Assembly: GCA_021323225.1 (NCBI GenBank)
Contig: JAJTCH010000001.1
Location: forward strand, 83,408 to 147,407
Source of the DNA: Rickettsiaceae bacterium
GTDB taxonomy: Bacteria > Pseudomonadota > Alphaproteobacteria > Rickettsiales > UBA1997
Length of the DNA stretch: 64,000 nucleotides
Direction of reading: 5' to 3'
Part shown: positions 27,291-36,070 of the stretch, in pieces
How positions within the stretch are numbered: the first letter of the stretch is position 1
Layout of the letters: every line of letters begins with the position of its first letter
The notes under the pieces: generated by a model
Told to the model about the DNA's origin: nothing
Seen by the model: only the letters and a program-made list of their open reading frames with translations
Databases searched by the model: none
Translations under genes and position numbers: made by a program

Positions 27291-27402
27291 TTTTCTGGAT
27301 TGCCGCGTCGCTTCATTCCTCGCAATGACGATATTGGAAGTTTTAACTCATAATCTCAAAACCGTCATTGCGAGGAGCAAAGCGACGCGGCAATCCAGAA
27401 AA
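27291..27402. repeat. hairpin repeat element, copy 1
   Basis: Two 40-nt arms (27291-27330 and 27363-27402) are inverted repeats with three mismatches; the outer part is CTGGATTGCCGCGTCGCTT and the inner part CTCGCAATGACG. The 32-nt loop reads about GGAAGTTTTAACTCATAATC. Element and loop recur at 28657 and 30080. It lies in the 308-nt gap between lysC and the YhiN-type gene, which contains nothing else recognised. Confidence 0.9.
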
Positions 27403-27438
27403 TCCATCAAGTTCAATCAATTTCTAAATTTTTAATAG

Positions 27439-28629
27439 ATGAAATCCCACGACGTAATAATAATCGGCGCCGGCGCTGCCGGTCTGATGTGCGCAATTGA
27501 AGCTGGTAAGCGAGGTAAAAAAGTTCTACTCCTTGATTCAGCAAAAAATGTCGGAGAAAAAATCCGTATTTCCGGGGGAGGGCGGTGCAATTTTACTAAT
27601 CTGAATATTTCTGCTGATAATTTCCTTTCTCAAAATCCCTCTTTTTGCATTTCGGCTTTGAAGAGATTTACGCAGCATCATTTTATTTCTCTGGTTGAAA
27701 AATATGGCATTGCTTATCACCACAAAACTTTGGGGCAGTTGTTTTGCGATGGGTCTTCCAGACAGATAATTGATATGTTGCTTGAGGAATGTCGGAAAAA
27801 TAATGTGCAGATTATTTTGGAAACCAGGGTGGATGAGGTTAGTAAAGTTGCCGGAAATGATATTGGCAATTTTGAGGTGAAAACCGATCGGGGAATTTTT
27901 GGGTGTAGTTCTTTGGTTATTGCCACCGGCGGTTTGTCGATACCGAAAATGGGGGCGACGGATTTTGGTTATAAAATTGCCAGGAAGTTTGGGTTGAAAA
28001 TTATCCAGCCAACTCCGGCGCTGGTGCCGCTTACCTTTGATAATGAAATGCTTGAGCGGACCAAATCTTTATCCGGCGTTTCTGTCATGGCGCGCGCGAC
28101 TTTGGGTAAAAGAAAATTTGATGAGAGTTTGTTATTTACCCATAAAGGACTAAGCGGGCCGGTGATATTGCAGATTTCTTCTTACTGGAAAAAGGGAGAG
28201 AAAATCAATATTAATTTAGCGCCGCAGACTGATGTTTTTGCCTGGTTGCAAAGTGAAAAACTGGAAAGGCCGAAACAGGAAATTCACAATATTTTAACGG
28301 CAATTTTGCCGAAGAATTTGGTGTTATATATTTTGGGTCAAGCTGAAATAGGTGGCTGCATTGCTGATATTAATAATCAAAAACTCAGAAAAATTTCTGA
28401 TGCCATCAATAATTGGCAAGTTGCGCCGGATGGCACTGAAGGCTTTGCCAAGGCAGAAGTTACTTTGGGTGGAATTGATACTGATGAAATTTCTTCAAAG
28501 AGTTTTGAATCTAAAAAAGTTGCCGGGCTTTATTTTATTGGTGAAGTGTTGGATGTGACTGGGCATTTGGGCGGATATAATTTCCAATGGGCCTGGTCTT
28601 CTGGATATGCGGCTGGGCAGTGTGTTTAA
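27439..28629 (+). CDS. YhiN/HI0933-family flavoprotein (NAD(P)/FAD-dependent oxidoreductase)
   Basis: A 396-residue flavoprotein. The N-terminal FAD site (VIIIGAGAAGLMCAIEAGKR) is followed by the family hallmark KIRISGGGRCNFTN; LLFTHKGLSGPVILQIS and the C-terminal FIGEVLDVTGHLGGYNFQWA are also typical. The reaction is unknown in this family; BaiN-type bile acid enzymes are relatives, so names such as "aminoacetone oxidase" in databases should be read with care. The gene is flanked on both sides by copies of the hairpin repeat. Confidence 0.9.
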   Translation: MKSHDVIIIGAGAAGLMCAIEAGKRGKKVLLLDSAKNVGEKIRISGGGRCNFTNLNISADNFLSQNPSFCISALKRFTQHHFISLVEKYGIAYHHKTLGQLFCDGSSRQIIDMLLEECRKNNVQIILETRVDEVSKVAGNDIGNFEVKTDRGIFGCSSLVIATGGLSIPKMGATDFGYKIARKFGLKIIQPTPALVPLTFDNEMLERTKSLSGVSVMARATLGKRKFDESLLFTHKGLSGPVILQISSYWKKGEKININLAPQTDVFAWLQSEKLERPKQEIHNILTAILPKNLVLYILGQAEIGGCIADINNQKLRKISDAINNWQVAPDGTEGFAKAEVTLGGIDTDEISSKSFESKKVAGLYFIGEVLDVTGHLGGYNFQWAWSSGYAAGQCV

Positions 28630-28656
28630 TGGAATTAGTTTGATTGCTTGATCTTT

Positions 28657-28769
28657 CTGGATTGCCACGTCGCTTCGCTCCTCGCAATGACGATGTGGGA
28701 AGTTTTAGCGCAGGAATCTCAACACTGTCATTGCGAGGAGCGTGCGCAGCCAGCGACGCGGCAATCCAG
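28657..28769. repeat. hairpin repeat element, copy 2
   Basis: The left arm starts CTGGATTGCCACGTCGC at 28657 and runs to 28692; the right arm (28727-28769) carries an extra 8 nt, reading GAGCGTGCGCAGCCAGCGAC in its middle. The loop matches copy 1 in length and mostly in sequence (AAGTTTTAGCGCAGGAATC). It lies 28 nt after the YhiN-type gene and may serve as its terminator. Confidence 0.9.
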
Positions 28770-28846
28770 GGAATTTTATTTTGAATTCTGATCTTGCAAC
28801 AATCCATTTCTCCCACTCCTCAACGCACCAAACCCTATAAAATAAA

Positions 28847-28873
28847 TTGACAATTAGAACCTGATTTTATAAC
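28847..28873 (+). promoter_or_regulatory. predicted promoter of tRNA-Ile
   Basis: A perfect TTGACA (28847-28852) is followed by TATAAC (28868-28873) with a 15-nt spacer (or TAACTT two bases later with 17), then a C-rich discriminator. It ends 30 nt before the mature tRNA. Confidence 0.6.
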
Positions 28874-28903
28874 TTTCCCCGCTCTTTTGCCTTTCTCATT
28901 TGG

Positions 28904-28980
28904 GGGTTTGTAGCTCAGCTGGTTAGAGTGCGCGCCTGATAAGTGCGAGGTCGGTGGTTCAAGTCCACCCAGACCCACCA
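28904..28980 (+). tRNA. tRNA-Ile (anticodon GAT)
   Basis: A 77-nt cloverleaf with encoded CCA. Acceptor GGGTTTG pairs with CAGACCC; the D arm has GCTC/GAGT; the anticodon arm is CGCGC-CTGATAA-GTGCG with GAT at 34-36; the T arm is GGTGG-TTCAAGT-CCACC. In most alphaproteobacteria tRNA-Ile(GAT) sits in the 16S-23S spacer; here it stands alone with its own promoter, as expected where rRNA genes are split (Rickettsiales). Confidence 0.97.
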
Positions 28981-29032
28981 ATTTCTTTTCGTTTTCTCCT
29001 ATTTAAATCTCAACTTCTAACCACTTCGCCGC

Positions 29033-30028
29033 ATGGACAAAAGCTACGATATTGTCGGCATAGGCAATGCTATTATTGATATTGTCTGTTTGGTGGAGGA
29101 ATCATTTCTGGCTGAACATAACCTGACCAAGGGTGGAATGTTTTTGATTGGTGAGGCTGATGCGCAAAAACTATCTCATTTAAAACACCAAAAAATTGCT
29201 TCCGGCGGATCGGTGGCCAACAGCATTGCTTCACTGTCGATGCTTGGTTCTAGAGCGGCGCTAATTGGCAAAACCGGACGCGATAAATTCGGTGATATAT
29301 TTTTTGATGATCTAAAAAAAATCGGCTGCGATTTTTTCTGCCGTCATAAAGAAAAAGATGGCGCTACCGCTAAATCTTTTATTTTGGTTACTCCCGATGG
29401 CGAAAGAACAATGTGCACCTATCTTGGCCTTGCTTCCAAAATTGCTGATGAGATTGATGAAAAGCTGATTAAGAACAGCAAAATTTTATATTTAGAAGGT
29501 TATCTGTGGGATGAGCCGGAAACAATTGCCGCACTGCGCAGCGCAATTTCAATTGCCAAAAATAATAATGTTAAAACCGCTTTTAGCTTATCCGATGCGT
29601 TTTGCGTGGAAAGACATCAGGCTGAGTTTTTAGAAATCATAGCGCAGCTTGATGTTCTGTTTGCCAATGAAATGGAGATGAAATTGCTAGTTGGAGAAAA
29701 TTTTGCTGATGATGATTACAAGAAAGTGAAAGAGATGATTGGCCGCATAAATTCTAATTTGGTTCTGGCTCTAACTCTTGGTGAAAGAGGGGCGATAATT
29801 TTTGACGGCACAAAAACTGTTAACCAAGTTAATGCAATGAAAGTTGAGAAAGTTGCGGATACGACCGGAGCGGGTGATGCTTTTGCTGCCGGCTTTTTAT
29901 TTGGGATGAATAAAGATATTGGTTTGGAAAAATCTGCCGCGCTTGGAAATAATTTGGCTGCTGAAGTAATTGGACAGATTGGTGCTAGGATTGATCAGAA
30001 GAGAATTTTGGAGATTGTTAAAAGCTAA
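29033..30028 (+). CDS. PfkB-family carbohydrate/nucleoside kinase (adenosine kinase-like)
   Basis: A 331-residue ribokinase-fold enzyme. The first PfkB signature is KIASGGSVANSIASLSMLG, and the second, with the catalytic Asp, is DTTGAGDAFAAGFLFGM near residue 275. The N-terminus (DIVGIGNAIIDIVCLVEESF) and overall layout fit the alphaproteobacterial group annotated as adenosine kinase, but sugar substrates cannot be excluded. It follows tRNA-Ile by 52 nt and is followed by hairpin element copy 3. No Shine-Dalgarno is visible. Confidence 0.88.
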   Translation: MDKSYDIVGIGNAIIDIVCLVEESFLAEHNLTKGGMFLIGEADAQKLSHLKHQKIASGGSVANSIASLSMLGSRAALIGKTGRDKFGDIFFDDLKKIGCDFFCRHKEKDGATAKSFILVTPDGERTMCTYLGLASKIADEIDEKLIKNSKILYLEGYLWDEPETIAALRSAISIAKNNNVKTAFSLSDAFCVERHQAEFLEIIAQLDVLFANEMEMKLLVGENFADDDYKKVKEMIGRINSNLVLALTLGERGAIIFDGTKTVNQVNAMKVEKVADTTGAGDAFAAGFLFGMNKDIGLEKSAALGNNLAAEVIGQIGARIDQKRILEIVKS

Positions 30029-30079
30029 ATAAATTTATTCTTCCCGCTTGAGTGTAAGTTAAAATGCAACATAAAGATC

Positions 30080-30193
30080 TCTGGATTGCCACGTCGCTGG
30101 CTTCGCACGCTCCTCGCAATGACGATGTTGTAAGTTTTAACTCATAATCTCAACGCTGTCCTTGCGAGGAGCGAAGCGACGTGGCAATCCAGA
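30080..30193. repeat. hairpin repeat element, copy 3
   Basis: The left arm (30080-30124) carries an extra 8 nt (reading GTCGCTGGCTTCGCACGCTC in its middle), the reverse complement of the insertion in the right arm of copy 2. The right arm is 30157-30193. The loop (TAAGTTTTAACTCATAATC) is nearly the same as copy 1 and in the same orientation. It lies between the PfkB gene and the convergent DUF1003 gene. Confidence 0.9.
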
Positions 30194-30239
30194 AGAAAAT
30201 AATTAAATCGAAATAATAAACGCCAAAAAAACTAAAAAA

Positions 30240-30938
30240 TTATTTCTTAGTCCTGTCCAAAATATCTTCCATCAAATCCATTTGAATCTGCTGAATTTCA
30301 ATAAAACGCTTATTTTGCTGAACCAATAGATGATCAACTTTTTCATGAAGTAGCCTGATTTCTAGCTCCGCCTTAAGATTAATTTTATAATCATGTTCTG
30401 ATCTTTTGCGGTCTTTGTCGTCTTTACGATTTTGGCTCATCATAATTATCGGAGCCTGAATTGCAGCAAGGCAAGACAAAATGAGATTGAGTAAAATAAA
30501 TGGATAAGGATCAAATATTTCAGCAAAAAACGCAGCGCTGTTAAAGCCAATCCAAATGGCTAAAAAGGAAAAGAAGAAAATTATAAATCCCCAACTTCCG
30601 CCAAATTCTGCAACCCTGTCAGCCAGTTTTTCTCCAAGTGATATTTTGCATTGAATATTCTGCTCGACATTTTCAGAGAGGATTTCGTTAGTGTTAATAC
30701 TACTGATAACTTCCTGCTCGATTTTAGAAAGTTCCCCAACTTCATCGAGCAAAATATTCTCCAAATATTTTCTTCTAAATTTGTTCAACTCTGACATGCA
30801 GATGAAGGAACTCTCCGAAAAATCATCATGCTCCGCCTTAATAAGATCATAAACCCGCGGCCGTAAATTTTTGCCTTCTATTAAATTTCTAGTGCTGTGA
30901 TTAGTTTTACAAAGGTCGCAGGCTCTGGTTTTGCTCAT
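30240..30938 (-). CDS. DUF1003 domain membrane protein
   Basis: A 232-residue protein. The DUF1003 core is visible as LADRVAEFGGSWGFIIFFFS then two membrane helices, the FDPYPFILLNLILSCLAAIQ segment and APIIMMSQNRKDDKDR. The N-terminal part holds a CxxC pair (RACDLCKTNH) that may bind metal. The C-terminus is a likely coiled coil (KAELEIRLLHEKVDHLL). Function of DUF1003 proteins is not known. It is convergent with the PfkB gene. Confidence 0.85.
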   Translation of the reverse strand: MSKTRACDLCKTNHSTRNLIEGKNLRPRVYDLIKAEHDDFSESSFICMSELNKFRRKYLENILLDEVGELSKIEQEVISSINTNEILSENVEQNIQCKISLGEKLADRVAEFGGSWGFIIFFFSFLAIWIGFNSAAFFAEIFDPYPFILLNLILSCLAAIQAPIIMMSQNRKDDKDRKRSEHDYKINLKAELEIRLLHEKVDHLLVQQNKRFIEIQQIQMDLMEDILDRTKK

Positions 30939-31156
30939 GATGTTTTTAATTGGTTAAGTAAATATTGAAGTTATATATGATTTTATCTTAATAATCTTGG
31001 CTGATATATTTATAAAATTGATAAATTGTTTCTTATCTAATAAATATCCAAGACTATCACTTTCAGACTTAATTTAGGGCTTGTATTGGTAGTTTATTTA
31101 CCAGCTGCAAAATATTGTCAACCTTAAACTTCTATAAACTTAATTGGTAACCAGAT

Positions 31157-32101
31157 ATGTCAAAGAATAGAGTCGGACTATTTAGCAGATTGATATTGCC
31201 CTTTTTGGCACTGCAGATTTTTAGACCCAATCAAGTTGAGGCATTTAGTTTGGATAATCCGAATGACCAACCTTTGGATAATGTTGCAAAAGTTCCAATT
31301 GATGATGGTTTTGCTCAGCCTCAGTTTAAAACCATTTCTGATTATCAATATCATGAGCCAAATCATGAATCAGAGAAAACCAAAAAAGAAGAGATAGAGT
31401 TAATTGTAAAGAAGGAAATGGCGAATTTAGGGCTTCAAATGCCAAGGGATGTTAATAAATTAATTGAAGATGCTATTGAGCGATTTGAGAAAGAGGATGA
31501 TAAAAACGCTGATGAATATTCTCAGATAAGATTTATTCCATTTGTTGTTGTGTACCTAACCGCCATAATTGTCATGAGGCTTTATGATGATAATAAGGAA
31601 AAATGGAAGAAGGTAAGTCAGGACTTCTTTTCAAAATATTGTGATGAATTTAGCTTTTTAGAAAAAACAAAAAAAGAAGACCTTGAGAGTTTATTGCAGA
31701 TTGTATCACAGAATAAAAATCCGGAATCAACTCCAGTATCAGACAAAAATGGAGATCCTTTTTCACTAGAAGATATAAGAAATATTGAGAGATTAAAAAT
31801 GGGTTTAAAAGCTTTTGCGGATATGGATAAAGATACTCTTAGAGATTTGGGAAAAGAGTTTGGCGCTATGCTTAGTGAGGATATGGATAGGTCACTTATT
31901 AGGAGGATAGCAAAACCATCATGCACAATAAACGATGATCGGGTTCATATTGAATCAACAATAGAATATTTAAAAGATGCCGCTGCCCAGAAAAAAGTTA
32001 TTAAAAAAATCCCTCCAACACAAATAGCCCCAAAAGAAAGATTTAATCTTGCAAGCTCTAATTTTGAAGAAGAAAAGAAAATATTTAATTCGGAAAGATA
32101 A
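31157..32101 (+). CDS. exported or membrane-anchored protein of unknown function
   Basis: A 314-residue protein not recognised as any family. The start looks like a signal peptide (LFSRLILPFLALQIF, possible cleavage after VEA near residue 29). A second hydrophobic segment (FIPFVVVYLTAIIVMRLY) lies at about residues 118-135. The rest is highly charged and helical, rich in Lys, Glu and Asp. The likely topology is a periplasmic N-terminal part, one membrane span, and a cytoplasmic C-terminal part. It stands alone, with 218 nt of AT-rich DNA before it that shows no clear promoter, and the amidase gene convergent after it. Confidence 0.65.
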   Translation: MSKNRVGLFSRLILPFLALQIFRPNQVEAFSLDNPNDQPLDNVAKVPIDDGFAQPQFKTISDYQYHEPNHESEKTKKEEIELIVKKEMANLGLQMPRDVNKLIEDAIERFEKEDDKNADEYSQIRFIPFVVVYLTAIIVMRLYDDNKEKWKKVSQDFFSKYCDEFSFLEKTKKEDLESLLQIVSQNKNPESTPVSDKNGDPFSLEDIRNIERLKMGLKAFADMDKDTLRDLGKEFGAMLSEDMDRSLIRRIAKPSCTINDDRVHIESTIEYLKDAAAQKKVIKKIPPTQIAPKERFNLASSNFEEEKKIFNSER

Positions 32102-32142
32102 GATTTAAAAAACTCAAATTTGTTAGAATCATTAAGGCAAAA

Positions 32143-33354
32143 TTATTTCTCACCAAAATAATTTTCTACCGCCAGCACCAAAGCTTGTGCCACTTTCTTT
32201 TTGTGGTTGATGCTGTTTAGTATTTTTTCCTCATTTTTATTCGATAAATATCCAAGTTCAATCAAAACTGATGGGACATCTGGCGCGGTTAGAACTCTGA
32301 AGCCAGCAAAGCGATGACCTTTTTGCAAAGTTGCAACTTCTTTTTCCTTAATTGACTTAATAACAATTTCAGCAAATTGCGCAGATTCATTCATGGTGCT
32401 GCGTTGGGAGAGATTGATCAGGGTGTTTAATATATCGCCGCTGGCGTCAGAAAAATTGGCGCCGCCGATAATATCTGCTTTATTTTCCTTTTGGGCTAAA
32501 AGTTCCGCCTGTTTATCGGAAGAGTTTTCAGAAAGTGTGTAAATGGAAAGGCCGGAAGTAACGCTATCAGGACTGGAATCGGCGTGAAGAGAGATAAATA
32601 AATCTGCCTTTAATCTTCTGGCAATTGCCACTCTTTCATTTAGCGGGATAAAATAATCTTTGTCGCGCGTTAAAAAAACTTTGAATTTTCCGGTTTTATC
32701 CAGCTGTTTTTTTAGCTCGATGGAATAGGCGAGGGTGATGTGCTTTTCTTTGCTTCTGGCATATTTGCCGGTAGTTCCCGGGTCTTTCCCGCCATGGCCG
32801 GAATCGATAATGATGGTTGGCAAAATCTTGGCTTTTTTGATGACATATTTTACCGTGCCGGTTTTTTTATCCAGCAATTTGGTGATTTCATCAGTTGGAA
32901 CTTTTGTTTCCACCAATTTTACATTTTGAGTTTTGCTGCTGTTTTTAGGAGATAAAGTAATTGCCAGATATTTTTTGCTTTTATTGTCGCTGATTTGCGA
33001 GCCAGAAATTTCGATCGGGTTTTTTAAATCAAAAACAATTCTTGTTTGCCCTTGGCGATTAATGCTGTTTCTAACTAAAGATATAGTGGGGTGGGTAAAT
33101 TTTTGTATCTTTGCTACCATCAAAGAATCTTCAAAATCAATAACTAAACGCTCAGGATTGCTGATAGTAAAAATCCGGTATTTTGGTGTTTTGCTTAATT
33201 CAAATTCCAGTTCGGTTTGGTTATTTGAATCAGAGATGGAGATTTTGGTGATTTGGTTTTTTGCAGGTTTAGCTTCGCTATAGCCAGCAAAAAACATGGC
33301 ACAAAAAAGCAATATGGCAAAATTGATTTGGTGAGTTTTGTGAAATATTTTCAA
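32143..33354 (-). CDS. N-acetylmuramoyl-L-alanine amidase (AmiC-like, with AMIN domain)
   Basis: A 403-residue periplasmic enzyme that removes peptide stems from peptidoglycan during cell separation. A signal peptide (INFAILLFCAMFFAGYSEA) is followed by an AMIN domain (about residues 35-130) that targets the septum, then an Amidase_3 domain from about 185 with zinc-site stretches IIIDSGHGGKDPGTTG and LFISLHADSSPD and a late Glu (PSVLIELGYLSN). It implies that peptidoglycan is present. tsaD lies upstream on the same strand, 38 nt away. Confidence 0.94.
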   Translation of the reverse strand: MKIFHKTHQINFAILLFCAMFFAGYSEAKPAKNQITKISISDSNNQTELEFELSKTPKYRIFTISNPERLVIDFEDSLMVAKIQKFTHPTISLVRNSINRQGQTRIVFDLKNPIEISGSQISDNKSKKYLAITLSPKNSSKTQNVKLVETKVPTDEITKLLDKKTGTVKYVIKKAKILPTIIIDSGHGGKDPGTTGKYARSKEKHITLAYSIELKKQLDKTGKFKVFLTRDKDYFIPLNERVAIARRLKADLFISLHADSSPDSVTSGLSIYTLSENSSDKQAELLAQKENKADIIGGANFSDASGDILNTLINLSQRSTMNESAQFAEIVIKSIKEKEVATLQKGHRFAGFRVLTAPDVPSVLIELGYLSNKNEEKILNSINHKKKVAQALVLAVENYFGEK

Positions 33355-33392
33355 ATTGCCAAATTATTCTTTTAAGTATTTTGACGAAAAAT

Positions 33393-34460
33393 CTAATTGC
33401 CTAAACCGGTTAATTCCCATCTTGCTCTTGGTTTAAAATTTAAATCATCAACCATGCCGAGCTTTAGTTTTTCTAGCCCTGTCCACGCAACCATTGCCGC
33501 GTTATCGGTGCATAAAGAAATTGGAGGGCAAACGCATTTTAGCGAATGAAATTTTCCAAAATCAGAAATTTTTTGGTAAAGATATTGATTGGCGGCAACT
33601 CCACCGGCAATTACTAAATTATCAATTTTTATTTCCGTTTTTTTAATTGCCTCTAAAGAATTTTTCAAGCGATCAATCAAAATTTCTGCAACAGTTTTTT
33701 GAAATGATGCGGCAATATCGGCAACTTGTTTTTCACTTAATTTAGAAGCTGAAGAATGGTGGTCATATTGGCAGCCAGTTAAATTTTCAATCAATCTTCT
33801 AACGGCAGTTTTTAGACCTGAAAAAGAAAAATTGCAGTTATGTTCTTTAATGCCGAAAAGTGGTTTTGGAAATTGATATTTATTTTCATCACCCATCTTT
33901 GCCGCTTTCTCAATTTTTGGTCCGCCGGGATATTCTAGACCTAGCATTTGCGCTACTTTGTCAAAAGCTTCTCCTAATGCATCATCAATTGTTTCGCCAA
34001 TTTTTTGATATTTTCCAACACCAAAAACCAGCAGAATTTGACAATGTCCACCAGAAACCAAAAGTAATAAATAAGGAAATTGAATTTCACTAACTAAGCG
34101 AATTGTCAGGGCGTGAGCCTCTAAATGATTGACGGCTAAAAATGGTTTTTGATAAACTGAGGCAATGGTTTTTGCTGTCATCAACCCAACTATAACTCCG
34201 CCAATTAAGCCAGGGCCTGCTGTTGCAGCAATAGCGTCTAAATCTTTAAATTCTAAATTAGAAGATTGAAGAGATTTTTTGATGAGCTGATCTAAAATAT
34301 CAGCGTGATTTCTGGCGGCGATTTCCGGAACTACGCCGCCAAATTCTTTGTGAAGATCAATTTGAGAAATGATTAAATTGCTGATTATATTTTTTTGGTC
34401 ATCAACAATTGCAACAGCAGTTTCATCGCAACTGGTCTCAATTCCCAAAATTTTAGTCAT
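33393..34460 (-). CDS. tsaD: tRNA N6-adenosine threonylcarbamoyltransferase
   Basis: A 355-residue ASKHA-fold enzyme that transfers threonylcarbamoyl to A37 of ANN-decoding tRNAs, with TsaB and TsaE. The N-terminal ILGIETSCDETAVAIVD, the metal-binding histidines in AVNHLEAHALTIRL, LLVSGGHCQILLV and LVIAGGVAANQYL are all present. Its ATG is adjacent to the tig stop (tig ends at 34461), so the two are co-transcribed. The partner tsaB is at 5789-6472. Confidence 0.97.
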   Translation of the reverse strand: MTKILGIETSCDETAVAIVDDQKNIISNLIISQIDLHKEFGGVVPEIAARNHADILDQLIKKSLQSSNLEFKDLDAIAATAGPGLIGGVIVGLMTAKTIASVYQKPFLAVNHLEAHALTIRLVSEIQFPYLLLLVSGGHCQILLVFGVGKYQKIGETIDDALGEAFDKVAQMLGLEYPGGPKIEKAAKMGDENKYQFPKPLFGIKEHNCNFSFSGLKTAVRRLIENLTGCQYDHHSSASKLSEKQVADIAASFQKTVAEILIDRLKNSLEAIKKTEIKIDNLVIAGGVAANQYLYQKISDFGKFHSLKCVCPPISLCTDNAAMVAWTGLEKLKLGMVDDLNFKPRARWELTGLGN

Positions 34461-35789
34461 CTAAGATTCCAATTTATCAAATTCTTTTACAGAAAGTTTT
34501 TTGATTTCAATTGCGCCTTTTTCCAAGATAAAATCAATTACCTTTTCTTCCAGAATTTCTCCTCTCAAACTTTGAATTGCTCCCGGATTATTTTGATAAT
34601 ATTGGGCAACCATTTGTTCTTGTCCTGGGAAATTAACGGCTTTTTTATTAATCTCGGCAATTAGATCATTGTTGGAAATGGTGATTTTATTTTTCTCGCT
34701 TAGATCAGATAAAATGATGCCACTTCTAATCATTCTTTCAGCCAATTTTCTATTTTCTTCTTTGGCTTTTTCTTTCTCTTTTTCGTTTTTGAATTTGTCC
34801 GGATTTTGTTTTAGTTCTTCTTCAACTTCTTTCCAGATGTTGTTCAATTGCTCTTCAACTAAACCTTCTGGTAAATCGAAGTCATATTTTTTATTTAAAA
34901 AGTCGAATAATTCTTTTTTAAATAAATTTCTTGAAACTGTTTTATATCTGCCTTCAACCTGTTCTTTGGCAATTTCTTCTAGCTTGGCAAGATTTTCCAA
35001 ACCAAAATTATTTTTAACAAATTCGTCATTTAATTCTGGCTTTGTGGCAGTTAAAACAGAATTGATTTTAACCTCAAATTCTGCTGCTTTACCTGCATAT
35101 TTATCATTGTGATATTCTTTCGGAAATTTCACTTTAACTTTCACTTCATCCCCAGCTTTTTTACCAACCAATTGTTCTTCAAAATTATCAATAAAACTTT
35201 TGCTGCCTAGCTCTAGTTGATATCCTTGAGCACTTCCGCCTTCAAAAGCTTCTTTGTCGATCTTGCCAACATAATCGATATTTACCGCATCGCCATTTTT
35301 TGCTTTATAGTTTTCATCCTGCTTATCCCACTTGCGGTGATGATTGACGATTTTGTTGATGAATTCGTCAGTTTCTTCTTTTCCGATTTCAGCTTCTTTT
35401 TTAACAATTTTAATTTTTCCTAAATCAATTTCGGGAACGGAAGGGAAAAGCTCCATTGAAACTACATATTCAAAATCTTTCTTTGGCTCGAAAGTTTTGA
35501 TTTCAACTTTAGGTGATAGAGCAAGTTTTAGATTGTTTTCCGAAATGATTTTTTTAGAAGTTTCATTAATAATTTTTTCTGATTCATCAGCCATTATTGA
35601 GGCTTCATATTTTTGTTTGATGATATTGCTTGGCACCTGACCTTTGCGAAATCCATCTAGTTTGTAGTTTTTTCTTATATCTTCTACAACCTTGTTAATT
35701 CTGGTTTCAATTAGCGAATATGGCACTAAAACCTGATAGCTTTTTTTAAGCTTTTTATCAAAAATATTTTTGGTTTGAATTTCAGACAT
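34461..35789 (-). CDS. tig: trigger factor
   Basis: A 442-residue ribosome-bound chaperone and peptidyl-prolyl isomerase. The N-terminal ribosome-binding domain has the signature GFRKGQVPSNIIKQKY (about residues 45-60; usual GFRxGKxP). The FKBP-type domain spans about 150-235 (GDAVNIDYVGKIDKEAFEGG) and the C-terminal helical chaperone arm completes the usual length. tsaD follows directly. The clpP-clpX-lon genes often found after tig are absent here. Confidence 0.97.
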   Translation of the reverse strand: MSEIQTKNIFDKKLKKSYQVLVPYSLIETRINKVVEDIRKNYKLDGFRKGQVPSNIIKQKYEASIMADESEKIINETSKKIISENNLKLALSPKVEIKTFEPKKDFEYVVSMELFPSVPEIDLGKIKIVKKEAEIGKEETDEFINKIVNHHRKWDKQDENYKAKNGDAVNIDYVGKIDKEAFEGGSAQGYQLELGSKSFIDNFEEQLVGKKAGDEVKVKVKFPKEYHNDKYAGKAAEFEVKINSVLTATKPELNDEFVKNNFGLENLAKLEEIAKEQVEGRYKTVSRNLFKKELFDFLNKKYDFDLPEGLVEEQLNNIWKEVEEELKQNPDKFKNEKEKEKAKEENRKLAERMIRSGIILSDLSEKNKITISNNDLIAEINKKAVNFPGQEQMVAQYYQNNPGAIQSLRGEILEEKVIDFILEKGAIEIKKLSVKEFDKLES

Positions 35790-35854
35790 TGTATAGAGTA
35801 GTTAAATTTCGTTTGGAAAAGAGGGGATTTTAAGACCAAAAAATGAAGATTTTG

Positions 35855-35939
35855 TGGTGCGGATGGAGGGACTTGAACCCACATGCCGTGAGGCGCTAGA
35901 TCCTAAGTCTAGTGCGTCTGCCAATTTCGCCACATCCGC
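35855..35939 (-). tRNA. tRNA-Leu (anticodon TAG)
   Basis: An 85-nt class II tRNA on the minus strand with encoded CCA. Acceptor GCGGATG pairs fully with CATCCGC; the anticodon arm is CTAGA-CTTAGGA-TCTAG giving TAG; a long variable arm (CGCCTCACGGCATG region) and T arm (GTGGG-TTCAAGT-CCCTC) follow. TAG reads CUN leucine codons. It stands 65 nt before tig. Confidence 0.96.
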
Positions 35940-35988
35940 TTTGTTTTAACTTAAAAATTGCTTTGAAGTCTAAAACGAGGTGGCGGAG

Positions 35989-36015
35989 TTTATAATCGCA
36001 AATGTTAATAATCAA
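35989..36015 (-). promoter_or_regulatory. predicted promoter of tRNA-Leu
   Basis: On the minus strand TTGATT (36010-36015) and TATAAA (35989-35994) are 15 nt apart, followed by the GC-rich discriminator CTCCGCC, about 50 nt before the tRNA. The layout matches the promoter in front of tRNA-Ile. Confidence 0.5.
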
Positions 36016-36041
36016 TTAACTATATTGGTAAGACAAAATTG

Positions 36042-36070
36042 TTGACTTATTGAGGTGGTGACTATTTAAT
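36042..36070 (+). promoter_or_regulatory. predicted promoter of the pseudopilin-like gene
   Basis: TTGACT (36042-36047) and TTTAAT (36065-36070) are 17 nt apart, 125 nt before the ATG. It is divergent from the tRNA-Leu promoter. A perfect 12-bp palindrome CCTTGCGCAAGG (36103-36114) lies in the predicted leader and may be an operator or mRNA hairpin. Confidence 0.45.

Noticed and set aside
34669..35112. A 147-residue plus-strand open frame antisense to tig
   Set aside because: The Ser/Phe/Leu-rich composition is typical of a shadow of a Lys/Glu-rich gene; trigger factor is unambiguous on the other strand.
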